Below are positions 44,447-54,283 of a stretch of 64,000 nt of DNA, piece after piece; positions within the stretch are counted from its first letter, which is position 1; each line of letters opens with the position of its first letter. The notes beneath the pieces are model-generated. The model was not told the origin of the DNA, ran no database searches, and was given only the letters and a program-made list of their open reading frames with translations. This stretch comes from Leptospira congkakensis. Lineage in GTDB: Bacteria > Spirochaetota > Leptospiria > Leptospirales > Leptospiraceae. Position numbers and translations under genes: made by a program. Location of the stretch: contig NZ_RQGQ01000017.1 of the NCBI RefSeq assembly GCF_004770265.1, positions 496,001-560,000 on the forward strand, written 5' to 3'.

Positions 44447-44782
44447 ATGAGCGTAACACAAACATTCCCTGGCACATCTTGTAACCAATGTAACTTCAAA
44501 GTCGCGGAAGTTTTAGATGGTTGTCCGTCCTGTGGGAGTGAATCCACTGAAAAAGTGGATTTGAAAGAGAATGGAACCATCCATTCCTTTACAGTTGTAT
44601 ATGTTGGATTTGGACATATGGCAAGCCGTGCCCCTTACGTTCTGGCAATTGTACAAACAGAAGAAAATGTAAAACTCACTACTGTCATTGAGGGTGTTAC
44701 AGATTTTAGCACGGTTAAAATTGGAGATAAGGTTCGATTCAAAGGTATCGACGAGAAGATTGGCCCTGTATTTCAATATTAG
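44447..44782 (+). CDS. Zn-ribbon/OB-fold (DUF35) protein, thiolase partner type (111 aa)
   Basis: The N-terminal zinc ribbon has CNQCNFK and CPSCGS; the OB-fold follows with GTIHSFTVVYVGF, APYVLAIVQTEE and IGDKVRFKGIDEK. Such proteins bind acyl-CoA and assist thiolases or HMG-CoA-synthase-like enzymes. The start chosen is the ATG at 44447; a longer frame upstream runs into the repeat region. The nearest thiolase gene is 1.3 kb upstream on the same strand, separated by the TIR-like cassette, so the pair was probably once adjacent. Confidence 0.82.
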   Translation: MSVTQTFPGTSCNQCNFKVAEVLDGCPSCGSESTEKVDLKENGTIHSFTVVYVGFGHMASRAPYVLAIVQTEENVKLTTVIEGVTDFSTVKIGDKVRFKGIDEKIGPVFQY

Positions 44783-44869
44783 AGTTTTTAATATATATTT
44801 TTTCTAATTCAATTTTTTTACTGCTTAAAGATATAAGATCAGAATATATTAAATATAAGTTCGCGGAAA

Positions 44870-45331
44870 ATGAAATCTACTTCATCCAAAGAAACAACAA
44901 ACCCGATACCACAACCAAAATCGAAACCAAAATCAAAAATTAGATTTCCATCGGAAGAAATATCATCTTATTATTTTAATTTAACGCCAGTAATGTTTGA
45001 TAAGTTTATGGAAATCCGAACTTGGATTTATGAATTGTCGGAATCGGATGAACGTATTGGCGAAATTGAAGAATGTTTGAAATGGGCGGAGCCAAGTTTT
45101 TTGACGCCTAAAACAAAATCGGGTTCTACGATTCGAATTGCAAAAGTAAATGAAGTGGAATTTGCCTTATATTTCAATTGTAAAACTACGATTGCTAAAG
45201 AAATTGCAATTGAATTTCCTGAATGGAATTGTGATGGAAGAAGGGCATTGTATTTTAAAGCGAATCAAAAGCTATCCAAAGCCAAACTTATTGTTTGTTT
45301 AAAGAAAGCATTGTTGTATCATAAAAGATAA
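44870..45331 (+). CDS. DUF1801-like protein (153 aa)
   Basis: A basic Pro/Lys-rich N-terminus (KETTNPIPQPKSKPKSK) leads to a domain resembling DUF1801/YdhG: DERIGEIEECLKWAEPSFLTP near residue 65, NEVEFALYFNCKTT near 105 and KLSKAKLIVCLKKAL at the end. Family function is unknown. The region around it is AT-rich. It is a solo gene, convergent with the histidine kinase gene. Confidence 0.7.
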   Translation: MKSTSSKETTNPIPQPKSKPKSKIRFPSEEISSYYFNLTPVMFDKFMEIRTWIYELSESDERIGEIEECLKWAEPSFLTPKTKSGSTIRIAKVNEVEFALYFNCKTTIAKEIAIEFPEWNCDGRRALYFKANQKLSKAKLIVCLKKALLYHKR

Positions 45332-45376
45332 TAACTAATTATAAGCTGATTCTACAAACATACTCGCAACAATATA

Positions 45377-47845
45377 TTATCTTAATACTTCAATAAATTT
45401 ATCGAATATATCTTTTTTTGAAACAGGTTTGGATAGAAAACCATTAAATCCTGCCTCTTCTATTTCACGTTGTTCCTCCAAAGTTACATTTGCCGTAAAC
45501 GCTATTATGGGAGTAAATTTAAATCGATCAGCGTCTATTTTACGGAAAATTTTTAGTAATTCGAATCCATTTAAAGTCGGCATTTGAATATCCATTAATA
45601 CAATATCAAACAAATTCTCATCAAATATAGTGACGGCTTCATAACCACCTGAGGATAGAGAAATACGAAACACTTCTTTTTCTAAGAATTTTTTTACGAT
45701 AAGCAAATTTTCTTGAACATCATCTACGATTAAAACTTTTAAATTATGAAATTGTTCTTTTGATTGTTTGAGTTGAGAATTTTCTAAAATAGCAGAGGTA
45801 GAAATGAGTAATGGGATTTTAAATACAAATTCTGATCCCATACCTAGGGTACTTTTGACAGCGATATTTCCATTCATAAGTTCAACTAATTTTTTAGAAA
45901 TTGCTAAACCTAATCCCGTGCCTCTTTGAAAAATTTGATTCGAATCATGAGCTTGGTAAAATCTTATAAATAAGTTACTAATTTTTTCCTCAGTCATACC
46001 AATACCAGTATCTTTGACTGTAAAAACAAAATACTGATTATTTTCTAAGCTAAGTGATAAACTAACTTTTCCATCATTCGTAAACTTAAATGCATTACTC
46101 AGCAAATTAAACAAAATTTGAGAAATTCTATTTGAATCACCTTTAACAAGCAAAGGAACATCTTTTTCAATTTGTATATCAAATGTTAACAGAGTTCCTT
46201 TAGTTTTGAATTGGAAAATTTTATTTAAATCATTCAATAAATGATCAATTCTAAATTCATGTGTATCAATCGATAGAAATCCTTGTTCTAATTTTGATAA
46301 GTCTAAGACGTCATTAAGAACGTTTAATAATGTTTTATTGGCTATATTGAAAATGGATACATATTCTTTTTGTTCAGGTTTTAATTCTGATTCATCAAGT
46401 AACTCTGCCATACCTGAGATTATGTTCATTGGAGTCCGAATTTCATGGCTCATATTTGCTAAAAAATCATTTCTAGCTTTAACGGACTTTTCCATTTGTT
46501 CGATTGCTAAATTTAATTCAATTGTTCTTTCATTCACCTTATTTTCTAGGTTTTCATTGAACAAAGTTAATTCATTTGTAAGTTGTTCATTTGTGCTAAA
46601 CGCTTCAGAGTGTCTGACTGCTAATATGATTCCTTGAGTAAGAATCATAAAAATTAAACCATAAGAAGCGGTAAATGGTATTTGTATTTTCTCCTGAATA
46701 ATTAACATATCAATTATGATAGTGACTAAAGCGACGAACATACTGCCTAATGATAACCAAGAATGTTTTATCTTTTTGGTTATCGCAAGAACATTGAGTC
46801 CGATAGAAAATAGGCTCAAAATTAATACAATATATTGAAAATGTAATACTGTATTTGAAATTGATAAAGTATCAACTATTAATGCGTAAATAAAGTAGCT
46901 TATAGAAATTGTATAACAAGAAATTATGATTTTATTTTTAAATCTAGATTCGATTGGTAAAGAGAAAAAATGAATTGCTAAACTTGGTGCAAAATACATC
47001 GCACTATACTCAATTAGTAAAAAAAGTTTATAATTTCCATTCGGAAAATATTCCCGTAAAATTTGTTCATTTTGAACTAATGCTCTTATTAGTAAGAAAA
47101 AGCATAAAATTGAAAAGATCAAACTAGACTTATCTGAATTTCTAATTAAAAAATAGAAAAAATAATATAAACTGATAATAAATAGAACACTAATTGAAAA
47201 TAGATCCGAAACTCTTCGTTCGTTTGAAATTGAATTAATTGCTTTTGGAAAACCAAGATATATTTGTCTACCAATTCCTCCTACCCTATGTTCAAAATTA
47301 GATTCATGGATAACAATGTTTAGAATTTCCGAATCCGAATAAATATATCCTATCGAAGGTGCATGAACATTTTTCGAAGTTTCTTTCTTTGTTCCGAACA
47401 TCCCCACTGATTGTGATAGTAATCCGTTAACAAATAATTCATAAGCACCCGCATGGTAATCTGCTCTTAGTAATAAAACTTTATTTTTCCAATTTTCTGG
47501 TATTTTAACTTGGAGGTAATAAGTTGCATATCCGGTGCTGCCTAATTTTTTCCCATCAATTATTTTTTGATTCCAAGAGCTGGGAACTAAAATGGTTTCT
47601 GATTCGGTTTCTAAATTTTGTAGTTGGTTTGGATTTTTAGATTCGTTCCAAAAAAATTTCCATTCACCTTTTAAATTTACGAATTCATTATTAATAATTG
47701 GGTCATTATGAATCGACAAATCAAGATACCCATTCTTAGCTACCGGTGAATTAGCCTGGGATTTAAATAGGTTGCACTGCAAAAAAGTAAGTTGATTTAC
47801 TAAAAATAGAAATAATAAGATTAACTTTCGATTTTTTAAGACCAC
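45377..47845 (-). CDS. Hybrid sensor histidine kinase with 7TMR-DISM-type sensor (822 aa)
   Basis: N-terminal lipobox-like FLQC near residue 24, an extracytoplasmic beta-sandwich (about 40-200; LKGEWKFFW, VLVPSSWN-type and LLLRADYHAGAYELFVNG stretches), seven hydrophobic helices (about 213-410), a coiled coil, HisKA with His467 in FLANMSHEIRTPMN, HATPase with NLLSNAFKFT, DTGIGM and GTGLGLAISKKL, and a C-terminal receiver with VDDVQEN and the phospho-Asp in VLMDIQMP. This is the usual carbohydrate-sensing 7TMR-DISM layout. The start is GTG. No phosphotransfer partner is adjacent. The gene is AT-richer than the efflux genes next to it. Confidence 0.9.
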   Translation of the reverse strand: MVLKNRKLILLFLFLVNQLTFLQCNLFKSQANSPVAKNGYLDLSIHNDPIINNEFVNLKGEWKFFWNESKNPNQLQNLETESETILVPSSWNQKIIDGKKLGSTGYATYYLQVKIPENWKNKVLLLRADYHAGAYELFVNGLLSQSVGMFGTKKETSKNVHAPSIGYIYSDSEILNIVIHESNFEHRVGGIGRQIYLGFPKAINSISNERRVSDLFSISVLFIISLYYFFYFLIRNSDKSSLIFSILCFFLLIRALVQNEQILREYFPNGNYKLFLLIEYSAMYFAPSLAIHFFSLPIESRFKNKIIISCYTISISYFIYALIVDTLSISNTVLHFQYIVLILSLFSIGLNVLAITKKIKHSWLSLGSMFVALVTIIIDMLIIQEKIQIPFTASYGLIFMILTQGIILAVRHSEAFSTNEQLTNELTLFNENLENKVNERTIELNLAIEQMEKSVKARNDFLANMSHEIRTPMNIISGMAELLDESELKPEQKEYVSIFNIANKTLLNVLNDVLDLSKLEQGFLSIDTHEFRIDHLLNDLNKIFQFKTKGTLLTFDIQIEKDVPLLVKGDSNRISQILFNLLSNAFKFTNDGKVSLSLSLENNQYFVFTVKDTGIGMTEEKISNLFIRFYQAHDSNQIFQRGTGLGLAISKKLVELMNGNIAVKSTLGMGSEFVFKIPLLISTSAILENSQLKQSKEQFHNLKVLIVDDVQENLLIVKKFLEKEVFRISLSSGGYEAVTIFDENLFDIVLMDIQMPTLNGFELLKIFRKIDADRFKFTPIIAFTANVTLEEQREIEEAGFNGFLSKPVSKKDIFDKFIEVLR

Positions 47846-47950
47846 TACTTTTCGAAAATTTGATATTAATCATTGTTTGTCTACTAGAATTACCGGATTA
47901 TTCTTGAAGTATTGATTTCTCCTTAAGATGATATACGAATTCCGAGTAAC

Positions 47951-49378
47951 TTAGAAGTTACTCGTTTTTCTTTCCCCTTCCGGTTCTTTTTGACCTCTCC
48001 AACCGCCACCAAGTGCTTTATACAAACCAACGTTAGACTCTAATAAGCTGTATTTTAATTCATATACTTCGATTTGAGCTTCTAAGAAATCGCGTTGTGT
48101 GAATAAAACATCGATGTAGTCGATGCGGCCAGCTTTGAAAAGAATGTTAGAAATTTCTACGGATTCTTTTAGGTTTAATACTTGTTTGGTTTTTGCTTCA
48201 AACTTTTGATTTAAATTGTTTATTTTTACAATTTGGTTGGTGACTTCTGTAAAAGCTTTCAGGAGTGATACTTCATAATTGTATAAAGCTTGGATCTGCA
48301 TATTGTTTGCAGTTGCATAGTTTGCTTCAATGGCTTTTCTGTTGATGAGTGGGGCAATGATTCCACCACCTAAACCATAAGCTAACGATACAGGTGTTCC
48401 TTTAAAATGTTTAGAATTAAAAGCTTCATATCCAATGTTTCCATCAATCATAAGTGAAGGATAAAACTTGGCTCGAGCCACTTCGACATCCAATTTTCTA
48501 GATTCTAAAATCAAGGTAGCTTGTTTGATGTCTGGTCGATTTTCTAAAAGATCAACAGGAACTGATTTTTGAATTTCAGGAAGTGTGATATCTAAAAAAT
48601 CTCCAGACTTTCTTGTGATTTTTTCTGGGAACCTTCCAAGTAAAAAGTTCAAACGGTTTTCAGTGATGGCGATTCTTTGGACGATATCATACTTTCGCGC
48701 TAAGTTTTTAGAAACTTCTGCTTCAAAACGTTTTACGGCGAGTGAGGTTGTTCGACCAGCCTCCCTTTGGAGAACAACAATCTCTTTGACTTTGGTTAGT
48801 ACTTCAATATAGTTCTCTACCAAGCTGAGTTGGTTGTCGAGGGCGATCAGTTCAAAATAAGTATCCGTAATTTCGGCTACCAAGTTAGTGACAACATATC
48901 GTTTTCCTTCGATTCCAGCCAGATAACGAAGATAAGCTGATTTAGTTGCATTTCTTAATTTTTTCCAAATATCAATTTCCCAACTCATCACAAGGCCACC
49001 GTGGGCAAAGAGAGTAGGGGAATTTGCATTTGGTGTACTAAACCGTTCTTTTTGTTCGCTTCCACCGTCAGCCTGGAGGGATAATTTGGGAAGGTATTCC
49101 CCTTGTCTTGCAAACACTTCATTGTTAGAAATGTTAATCTCTTGTTCTAAGATGGCTAGTTCCTGGTTGTTTTCAATCGCCACGTCAATGAGTTCGACTA
49201 ACTGTGATTCTTTGAAAAATTCCTTCCAAATTTGATTTGCCAACTTCTCCGATTTTTCGGAACTTTCCCAATTTGAAAATTCATCAGGAAGTTTTAAATC
49301 CTCTTTGTCTCTTTCTAAAAGAGCGGGAATACAAGAGAATGTGAATAAAAATATTGAGGTAATGATAATTCGTTTCAT
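47951..49378 (-). CDS. Outer-membrane efflux lipoprotein, TolC/OprM-type (475 aa)
   Basis: Forms the outer-membrane channel of the RND pump. The lipobox is FLFTFSC. Two repeated helical halves carry ELAILEQEINISNNEVFARQGEYLP near residue 75 and LESRKLDVEVARAKFYPSLMI near 300, the typical OEP repeat; ends with LGGGWRG. Last of the operon: adaptor, pump, channel; one base separates it from the pump gene. Confidence 0.92.
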   Translation of the reverse strand: MKRIIITSIFLFTFSCIPALLERDKEDLKLPDEFSNWESSEKSEKLANQIWKEFFKESQLVELIDVAIENNQELAILEQEINISNNEVFARQGEYLPKLSLQADGGSEQKERFSTPNANSPTLFAHGGLVMSWEIDIWKKLRNATKSAYLRYLAGIEGKRYVVTNLVAEITDTYFELIALDNQLSLVENYIEVLTKVKEIVVLQREAGRTTSLAVKRFEAEVSKNLARKYDIVQRIAITENRLNFLLGRFPEKITRKSGDFLDITLPEIQKSVPVDLLENRPDIKQATLILESRKLDVEVARAKFYPSLMIDGNIGYEAFNSKHFKGTPVSLAYGLGGGIIAPLINRKAIEANYATANNMQIQALYNYEVSLLKAFTEVTNQIVKINNLNQKFEAKTKQVLNLKESVEISNILFKAGRIDYIDVLFTQRDFLEAQIEVYELKYSLLESNVGLYKALGGGWRGQKEPEGERKTSNF

Positions 49379-49379
49379 C

Positions 49380-52300
49380 TTACTTCTTTCCCCTTTTTAA
49401 TTGTTTTCTTTCGAGTTCTGAAGTTCTGTAACTCTCTGGTGATTCTGAGAGTGGCATAAGATCTTCTTTGTAGATTAAAGTTTTACCTTTCGCAATGTTT
49501 GCAAAGATGATGTATAATCCTGGAACGATGACCACTCCAAAGATAGTTCCGAATACCATACCACCTAACGCACAAGCACCGATTGTATGATTGGCGATGG
49601 CTCCAGGTCCTGTTGCAAAAACCAGTGGTAATAAACCGGCAACAAAGGCAAAGGAGGTCATAAGAATGGGTCGAAATCTAGCTTTTGCCCCTTCGAGAGC
49701 AGCTTCAAATACTGTTAAACCAGCTTCTTGCCTTTGCCTTGCAAATTCTACAATGAGCACGGCGTTTTTCCCAAGAAGACCGATTAGCATAATCATTCCA
49801 ATTTGTGCATAGATATCGTTGGCAAGACCTAAAAGTTTTAATAGAAAGAAGGTTCCGAAAATTCCTGGTGGAAGTGATAGAATCACTGAGAATGGAATGA
49901 TGAAACTTTCATATTGAGCGGAGAGAACAAGGTAAACGAATACAATCACCGCGAGGAAGATAAAGATCGCTTCATTCCCTCTGGCAGCTTCATCGTAGGA
50001 AAGACCTTCCCAACCCACTTCAAATCCTGAAGGTAAATTTTGAGAAGCTTTGCGAATTGCTTGGATGGCGTCACCAGTCGTATAACCTTTGTTCGGCAAA
50101 ACATTGATTACCGATGATGTGTAAGCATTGTATCTTGTAATTTCGTTAGCGCCTTGTTTTTGTTCGAGAGACAAAAACGCTGAATAAGGAACCATTTCAC
50201 CTTTGTCGTTTGGAGTGAATAAACTCAAAATATCAGATGGCAACCTACGAAATTCAGGAAGTGATTGGACATAAACTTTAAAGAATTGGTTAAAACGGAT
50301 AAATCCTTGTTCATAAGTACTACCAACAAGGATATCCAAGTTATCCATGGCTTCGCCTATGTTGACACCTTTTTGCATCGCCAGTTTTCGATCCAATTTC
50401 ACTTCGAGTTGAGGAAACTTTGCTGAATAAAAAGAAAATAATCCTGTTAACTCTTCTCTCTTTCTAAGTTCACCCATAAACTCTTCATGAACTTTATCGA
50501 ATGCCGTATAATCCCCGCTATTTGTTTTGTCTAACAATCGAAACATAACACCACCCGCGGCTCCAAATCCTGGAACGGCAGGAGGTTCAAAAAACTCAAT
50601 GATGGCACCGAAGTTTTTTGTATTGTGTTCGAGTTCTTCCATCACATCGTGAACGGAATTTTTTCTGTCAGACCAATCTTTTAAACTGATGAGACATGTT
50701 CCTGCGTTGGAACCTTCACCCTCTGTTAGGATTTCATATCCAGCAAGGGACGCAACTGAGTCCACACCTTCAATTTTAAGTGCAACTTCCTGGAGTTTGC
50801 GAGCGACATCATTTGTTTTTTCAATCGTTGATCCGGGAGGGGTTTGTATGACGGCGTAAATCATACCTTGGTCTTCTCCTGGAACAAATCCAGCAGGAAC
50901 AATTTGTGTTAGTACGAGAAATCCAACTGTAAAACCAAGAAGGATGGAAACAATAAACACTTTCGATCCAGAAAAACGATGCATTAAGTTTACATATTTT
51001 TCTGTTACTTGATCAAAATAGAAATTGAATTTGGTTAAGAAGATATCGATGGGATTGTGAGTTTTTTTATCGTGAGAATGTGGTTTTAGAATCATGGCTG
51101 TTAACACTGGAGTGAGTGTTAAGGCTACAAATCCTGATAACACGATGGAAGTTGCCATTGTGATCGCAAACTGTCGGTAAAAAACTCCCACAGGCCCCGG
51201 TAAAAAAGTTACAGGGACAAAAACCGCTGTCATAAGGAGTGTGATGGCAATGACGGCACCACTAATCTCTCCTAAAACACTTTTTACAGATGCATAGACA
51301 CTTAAATGTTCTTCTGACATTTTTGCATGCACTGCTTCCACAACAACAATCGCATCATCTACAACAATTCCGATGGCAAGAACCATCGCAAATAGTGTAA
51401 TCAAGTTTATGGTAAGACCTAAAGCCAACATAAAAGAAAATGCACCAATTAAGGATACAGGAACTGCTATGATGGGAATGAGCGTGGAGCGCCAATCTCC
51501 AAGGAAGATAAAAACAACGATGGCAACCAGAACGAAGGCTTCTACCAGCGTATGAATTACCTTTTCGATTGCGGCATCGATAAAGTTTGAAACGTCATAA
51601 CTGAGTTTGTAATCCATTTGTGGGGGAAATGTTTTTTTCAGTTCCTCTAACTTTGATTTGATATCCTCGATGACTTCTTTTGCATTACTTCCTTCCGTTT
51701 GTTTGAACATGATGGCTGCTGCGGGATGACCATCCACATCGGAATAAATATTATAAAACTCGCTATCCAGTTCAACTTTTGCTATATCTTTTAAGTATAG
51801 AACCTCTCCACCATTTTTGGCTCGTATGATGATGTTTTCATACTGCCCAGGTTCGTTGTACCAGCCTTCATAAGTCAAAGTATACTCTAAGGATTGTGCT
51901 TGTTTTCCGGAACTTTGTCCAAGCCGACCTGGCCTTGCAATGATACTTTGGTTTTGGATGGATTTCATCACTTCGGATGTAGTTACATTGTAGGCTCGCA
52001 TTCGATCTGGATTCAACCAAACACGCATGGCGTACTGTCTTGTTCCTAAAATCTTGGCTTGTCCAATTCCATGAATTCGTTTTAATTCGGGAAGTAAGAA
52101 GACTGTGGCATAATTATAAAGAAACTTCTCACTCGCATTTGGATCTTTGCTGTATAAATTCACATACAACAACATACTTGGTTGTACAGGTTGTACAAAA
52201 ATTCCTTCCAGTCGCACTAATTCAGGAACTCGATACATCATTTGATCGACCCTAGTTTTTACTTGTACGAGGGCATCGTTTGGATTGGTTCCAGGTTCGA

Positions 52301-52580
52301 ATAACACTTGGATGATCGCATCACCAGAACTTGTGGATGATGAAATCATGTATCTCATTCCTGCAACTCCATTGATTGCTTGTTCAAGTGTTGTGATGGT
52401 TGATTGGACTAATACTTGTGCACTCGCACCAGGAAAGGATAAAGTAATGGTTACCCTTGGCGGTGCAATTTCAGGAAATTGTGATACTGGAATGTTTTTG
52501 ATCGAAATCAAACCAACAAACACAATTAATACGGATAAAACGATCGCAAGAACGGGCCTTTGGAGAAATTTAGTAAACAT
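49380..52580 (-). CDS. RND efflux permease, HAE1 (AcrB/MexB) family (1066 aa)
   Basis: Inner-membrane drug/proton antiporter. N-terminus FLQRPVLAIVLSVLIVFVG is the first transmembrane helix; the proton-relay Asp pair is in GIVVDDAIVVVEAV near residue 405; GEDQGMIYAV near 575 and the second bundle with GLLGKNAVLIVEFA near 960 are present. Length fits HAE1 rather than the metal (CusA) family, whose signature helices differ. It sits 11 bases after the adaptor gene. Expected substrates are drugs, bile salts or dyes. Confidence 0.95.
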   Translation of the reverse strand: MFTKFLQRPVLAIVLSVLIVFVGLISIKNIPVSQFPEIAPPRVTITLSFPGASAQVLVQSTITTLEQAINGVAGMRYMISSSTSSGDAIIQVLFEPGTNPNDALVQVKTRVDQMMYRVPELVRLEGIFVQPVQPSMLLYVNLYSKDPNASEKFLYNYATVFLLPELKRIHGIGQAKILGTRQYAMRVWLNPDRMRAYNVTTSEVMKSIQNQSIIARPGRLGQSSGKQAQSLEYTLTYEGWYNEPGQYENIIIRAKNGGEVLYLKDIAKVELDSEFYNIYSDVDGHPAAAIMFKQTEGSNAKEVIEDIKSKLEELKKTFPPQMDYKLSYDVSNFIDAAIEKVIHTLVEAFVLVAIVVFIFLGDWRSTLIPIIAVPVSLIGAFSFMLALGLTINLITLFAMVLAIGIVVDDAIVVVEAVHAKMSEEHLSVYASVKSVLGEISGAVIAITLLMTAVFVPVTFLPGPVGVFYRQFAITMATSIVLSGFVALTLTPVLTAMILKPHSHDKKTHNPIDIFLTKFNFYFDQVTEKYVNLMHRFSGSKVFIVSILLGFTVGFLVLTQIVPAGFVPGEDQGMIYAVIQTPPGSTIEKTNDVARKLQEVALKIEGVDSVASLAGYEILTEGEGSNAGTCLISLKDWSDRKNSVHDVMEELEHNTKNFGAIIEFFEPPAVPGFGAAGGVMFRLLDKTNSGDYTAFDKVHEEFMGELRKREELTGLFSFYSAKFPQLEVKLDRKLAMQKGVNIGEAMDNLDILVGSTYEQGFIRFNQFFKVYVQSLPEFRRLPSDILSLFTPNDKGEMVPYSAFLSLEQKQGANEITRYNAYTSSVINVLPNKGYTTGDAIQAIRKASQNLPSGFEVGWEGLSYDEAARGNEAIFIFLAVIVFVYLVLSAQYESFIIPFSVILSLPPGIFGTFFLLKLLGLANDIYAQIGMIMLIGLLGKNAVLIVEFARQRQEAGLTVFEAALEGAKARFRPILMTSFAFVAGLLPLVFATGPGAIANHTIGACALGGMVFGTIFGVVIVPGLYIIFANIAKGKTLIYKEDLMPLSESPESYRTSELERKQLKRGKK

Positions 52581-52591
52581 AAATTGACCTC

Positions 52592-53710
52592 CTAATGAGC
52601 AGCTAATTCAAAACTTTTTAGTATATTCTCACGAGATTCAACTTTGTATTTGATTACATCATCATCGTGAACTTTACCAAGCCCTTCCAAAAGAATGATA
52701 TCGTTTTCAGAAATTCCAGACTCTACAACAAATAGATGGGGAATTTCATTTGCTATTTTGATCTCAGTGGCTTTGATTTTACCTTTCAGGTTGACTATAT
52801 AAACATAGTGTTTATCTAAAACTTCGAAGGTTGCTTTCTGAGGAATGATCAATGCATCTTTCAGTTTTTCATGAACGACAACGTTTCCTGTTTCTCCATG
52901 GCGTAAAAGTCTTTCTGGATTGGAAAATGTGGCTCGAAAGGGAATGGTTCCTGTTTCACTATCGAATTCACCTTCAATAGTATCAGCGACTCCTTCTTGT
53001 TGAAAGAATTGGTTATTTGCCATTAGAAACTTTACTTTTAATGGTTTGTCGCTAGATTTTCTTTCACTTGTGAAATTCAAATAATCCTTTTCCGAAACAT
53101 TGAAGTAAACCCAAAGTTTGGAAATATCAGAGATTGTTGTTAAAAGTGTTCCTTCTTCTACCAAACTTCCCAAACGAACTTGGAACCTGTCGGTAATTCC
53201 AGTAAACGGAGCCGTTACTGTTGCTAAGTTAAGATGGATTTGTGCCAAGTCCATTGCGGCTTTATTTTTTTTCAGCCTAGCTTTGATTAATGACAACTCT
53301 GTTTGAGATACCACATTCTCTTTAAAAAGTTTTTCCGTGTTTTCAAATTCAATCGAAGTGGATTCATATTCGGCCTTTGCTTTTTCGTATTGTGCATTCA
53401 CAAGCATAGGCATCACTTGAAAAAGTTTTTGGCCTTTTTTTACTACTTTCCCTTCATCCATATAGATGTTAGTTAAGTACCCTTTTTCAAATGCTCTGAT
53501 TTCAATACGTTGGATGGCTTTTACTTGTGCCACATAACTTTTTTCAATCGTTACATCTTGTTTCCAAGGGTAAGCTGCTGTAAGTGAATTTTTTTCTTCG
53601 TGATTGCCAGAATGACAGTTCACTAAAGTTAGATTTAATAAGAATATACTAATGATAAGTATAAGAGATTTACGAAAATGCGAGTTTTTATGCTCTAAAG
53701 AAAATTCCAT
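52592..53710 (-). CDS. RND periplasmic adaptor lipoprotein (372 aa)
   Basis: The membrane-fusion subunit joining pump and channel. The lipobox LTLVNC follows a basic N-terminus. Barrel/lipoyl parts YVAQVKAIQRIEIRAFEKGYL and VTAPFTGITDRFQVRLGSLV flank a helical hairpin near residues 105-150, and the membrane-proximal end is RENILKSFELAAH. Start is the ATG with GAGG five bases upstream, not a TTG/ATG 57 bases earlier. It is the first pump gene; a small secreted-protein gene precedes it. Confidence 0.92.
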   Translation of the reverse strand: MEFSLEHKNSHFRKSLILIISIFLLNLTLVNCHSGNHEEKNSLTAAYPWKQDVTIEKSYVAQVKAIQRIEIRAFEKGYLTNIYMDEGKVVKKGQKLFQVMPMLVNAQYEKAKAEYESTSIEFENTEKLFKENVVSQTELSLIKARLKKNKAAMDLAQIHLNLATVTAPFTGITDRFQVRLGSLVEEGTLLTTISDISKLWVYFNVSEKDYLNFTSERKSSDKPLKVKFLMANNQFFQQEGVADTIEGEFDSETGTIPFRATFSNPERLLRHGETGNVVVHEKLKDALIIPQKATFEVLDKHYVYIVNLKGKIKATEIKIANEIPHLFVVESGISENDIILLEGLGKVHDDDVIKYKVESRENILKSFELAAH

Positions 53711-53805
53711 GGTATCCTCACTTTGTCCAATCAAAAGTTGAAACAAATGATTTAGATCTAAGATCATCCGGCGTCATAGATATGCGCCATTAAAGGTAAA
53801 AGATG

Positions 53806-54159
53806 TTAGATGGAATTGATTGGAGGAGCGCGGTTCTTCTGTCTTTCTAAGATGATGTTAGAAATTGGTTCCTGAAGATGGAAACTTAAACTTTCAGAAG
53901 AAAGTTCAATAGGTGAAGGAATATATGAAAATAAAGATGAGTGAATGTGGTTTTGATGGAAAGCATCTAATTTAGCTTCTTCTTCGCTAGGTTCAGATAT
54001 ATTGCTAACGAAAAAGTTTAAATCGTACAAACTTGATGTTTTGTAAGATTTTGTTTTAACGTTGTTGGTAAGACTCGCTGGGTATCCTTCAGTGTTTGTA
54101 CTGATGAATACAAGTGAAAATAGCATGATTGCGATCTTACTTGCGATAGTCTTTGTCAT
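53806..54159 (-). CDS. Small exported hypothetical protein before the efflux genes (117 aa)
   Basis: A signal peptide (KIAIMLFSLVFISTNTEG) is followed by a short polar chain with a His cluster, FHQNHIHSSLF, and a helix NIILERQKN near the end. No family recognised. The His cluster could bind metal. It lies 95 bases before the adaptor gene on the same strand, in the position of a regulator or accessory gene. An ATG four codons earlier is also possible. An AGAATTGT palindrome precedes it. Confidence 0.45.
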   Translation of the reverse strand: MTKTIASKIAIMLFSLVFISTNTEGYPASLTNNVKTKSYKTSSLYDLNFFVSNISEPSEEEAKLDAFHQNHIHSSLFSYIPSPIELSSESLSFHLQEPISNIILERQKNRAPPINSI

Positions 54160-54196
54160 AACCTGAACCATCTACTGCCAGCGAATTCCTGAAAGG

Positions 54197-54224
54197 AGAA
54201 TTGTCAACAGTTTAAAACAATTCT
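54197..54224. promoter_or_regulatory. Inverted repeat upstream of the efflux operon
   Basis: AGAATTGT (54197-54204) and ACAATTCT (54217-54224) are perfect 8-bp arms separated by 12 bases. On the minus strand the repeat includes TTGACA, a good -35. It could be an operator of a TetR-like regulator encoded elsewhere; no regulator gene is adjacent. Confidence 0.4.
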
Positions 54225-54283
54225 AAATTCAGCTCTAATAGATTAATACGAAATGTTTAATTTAATTGTTTCATAAAAATTTT

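Noticed and set aside
49380..52580. Metal-type (CusA) RND pump
   Set aside because: The DD pair region and overall length fit the drug-type HAE1 family better; the nearby His cluster alone is not enough.
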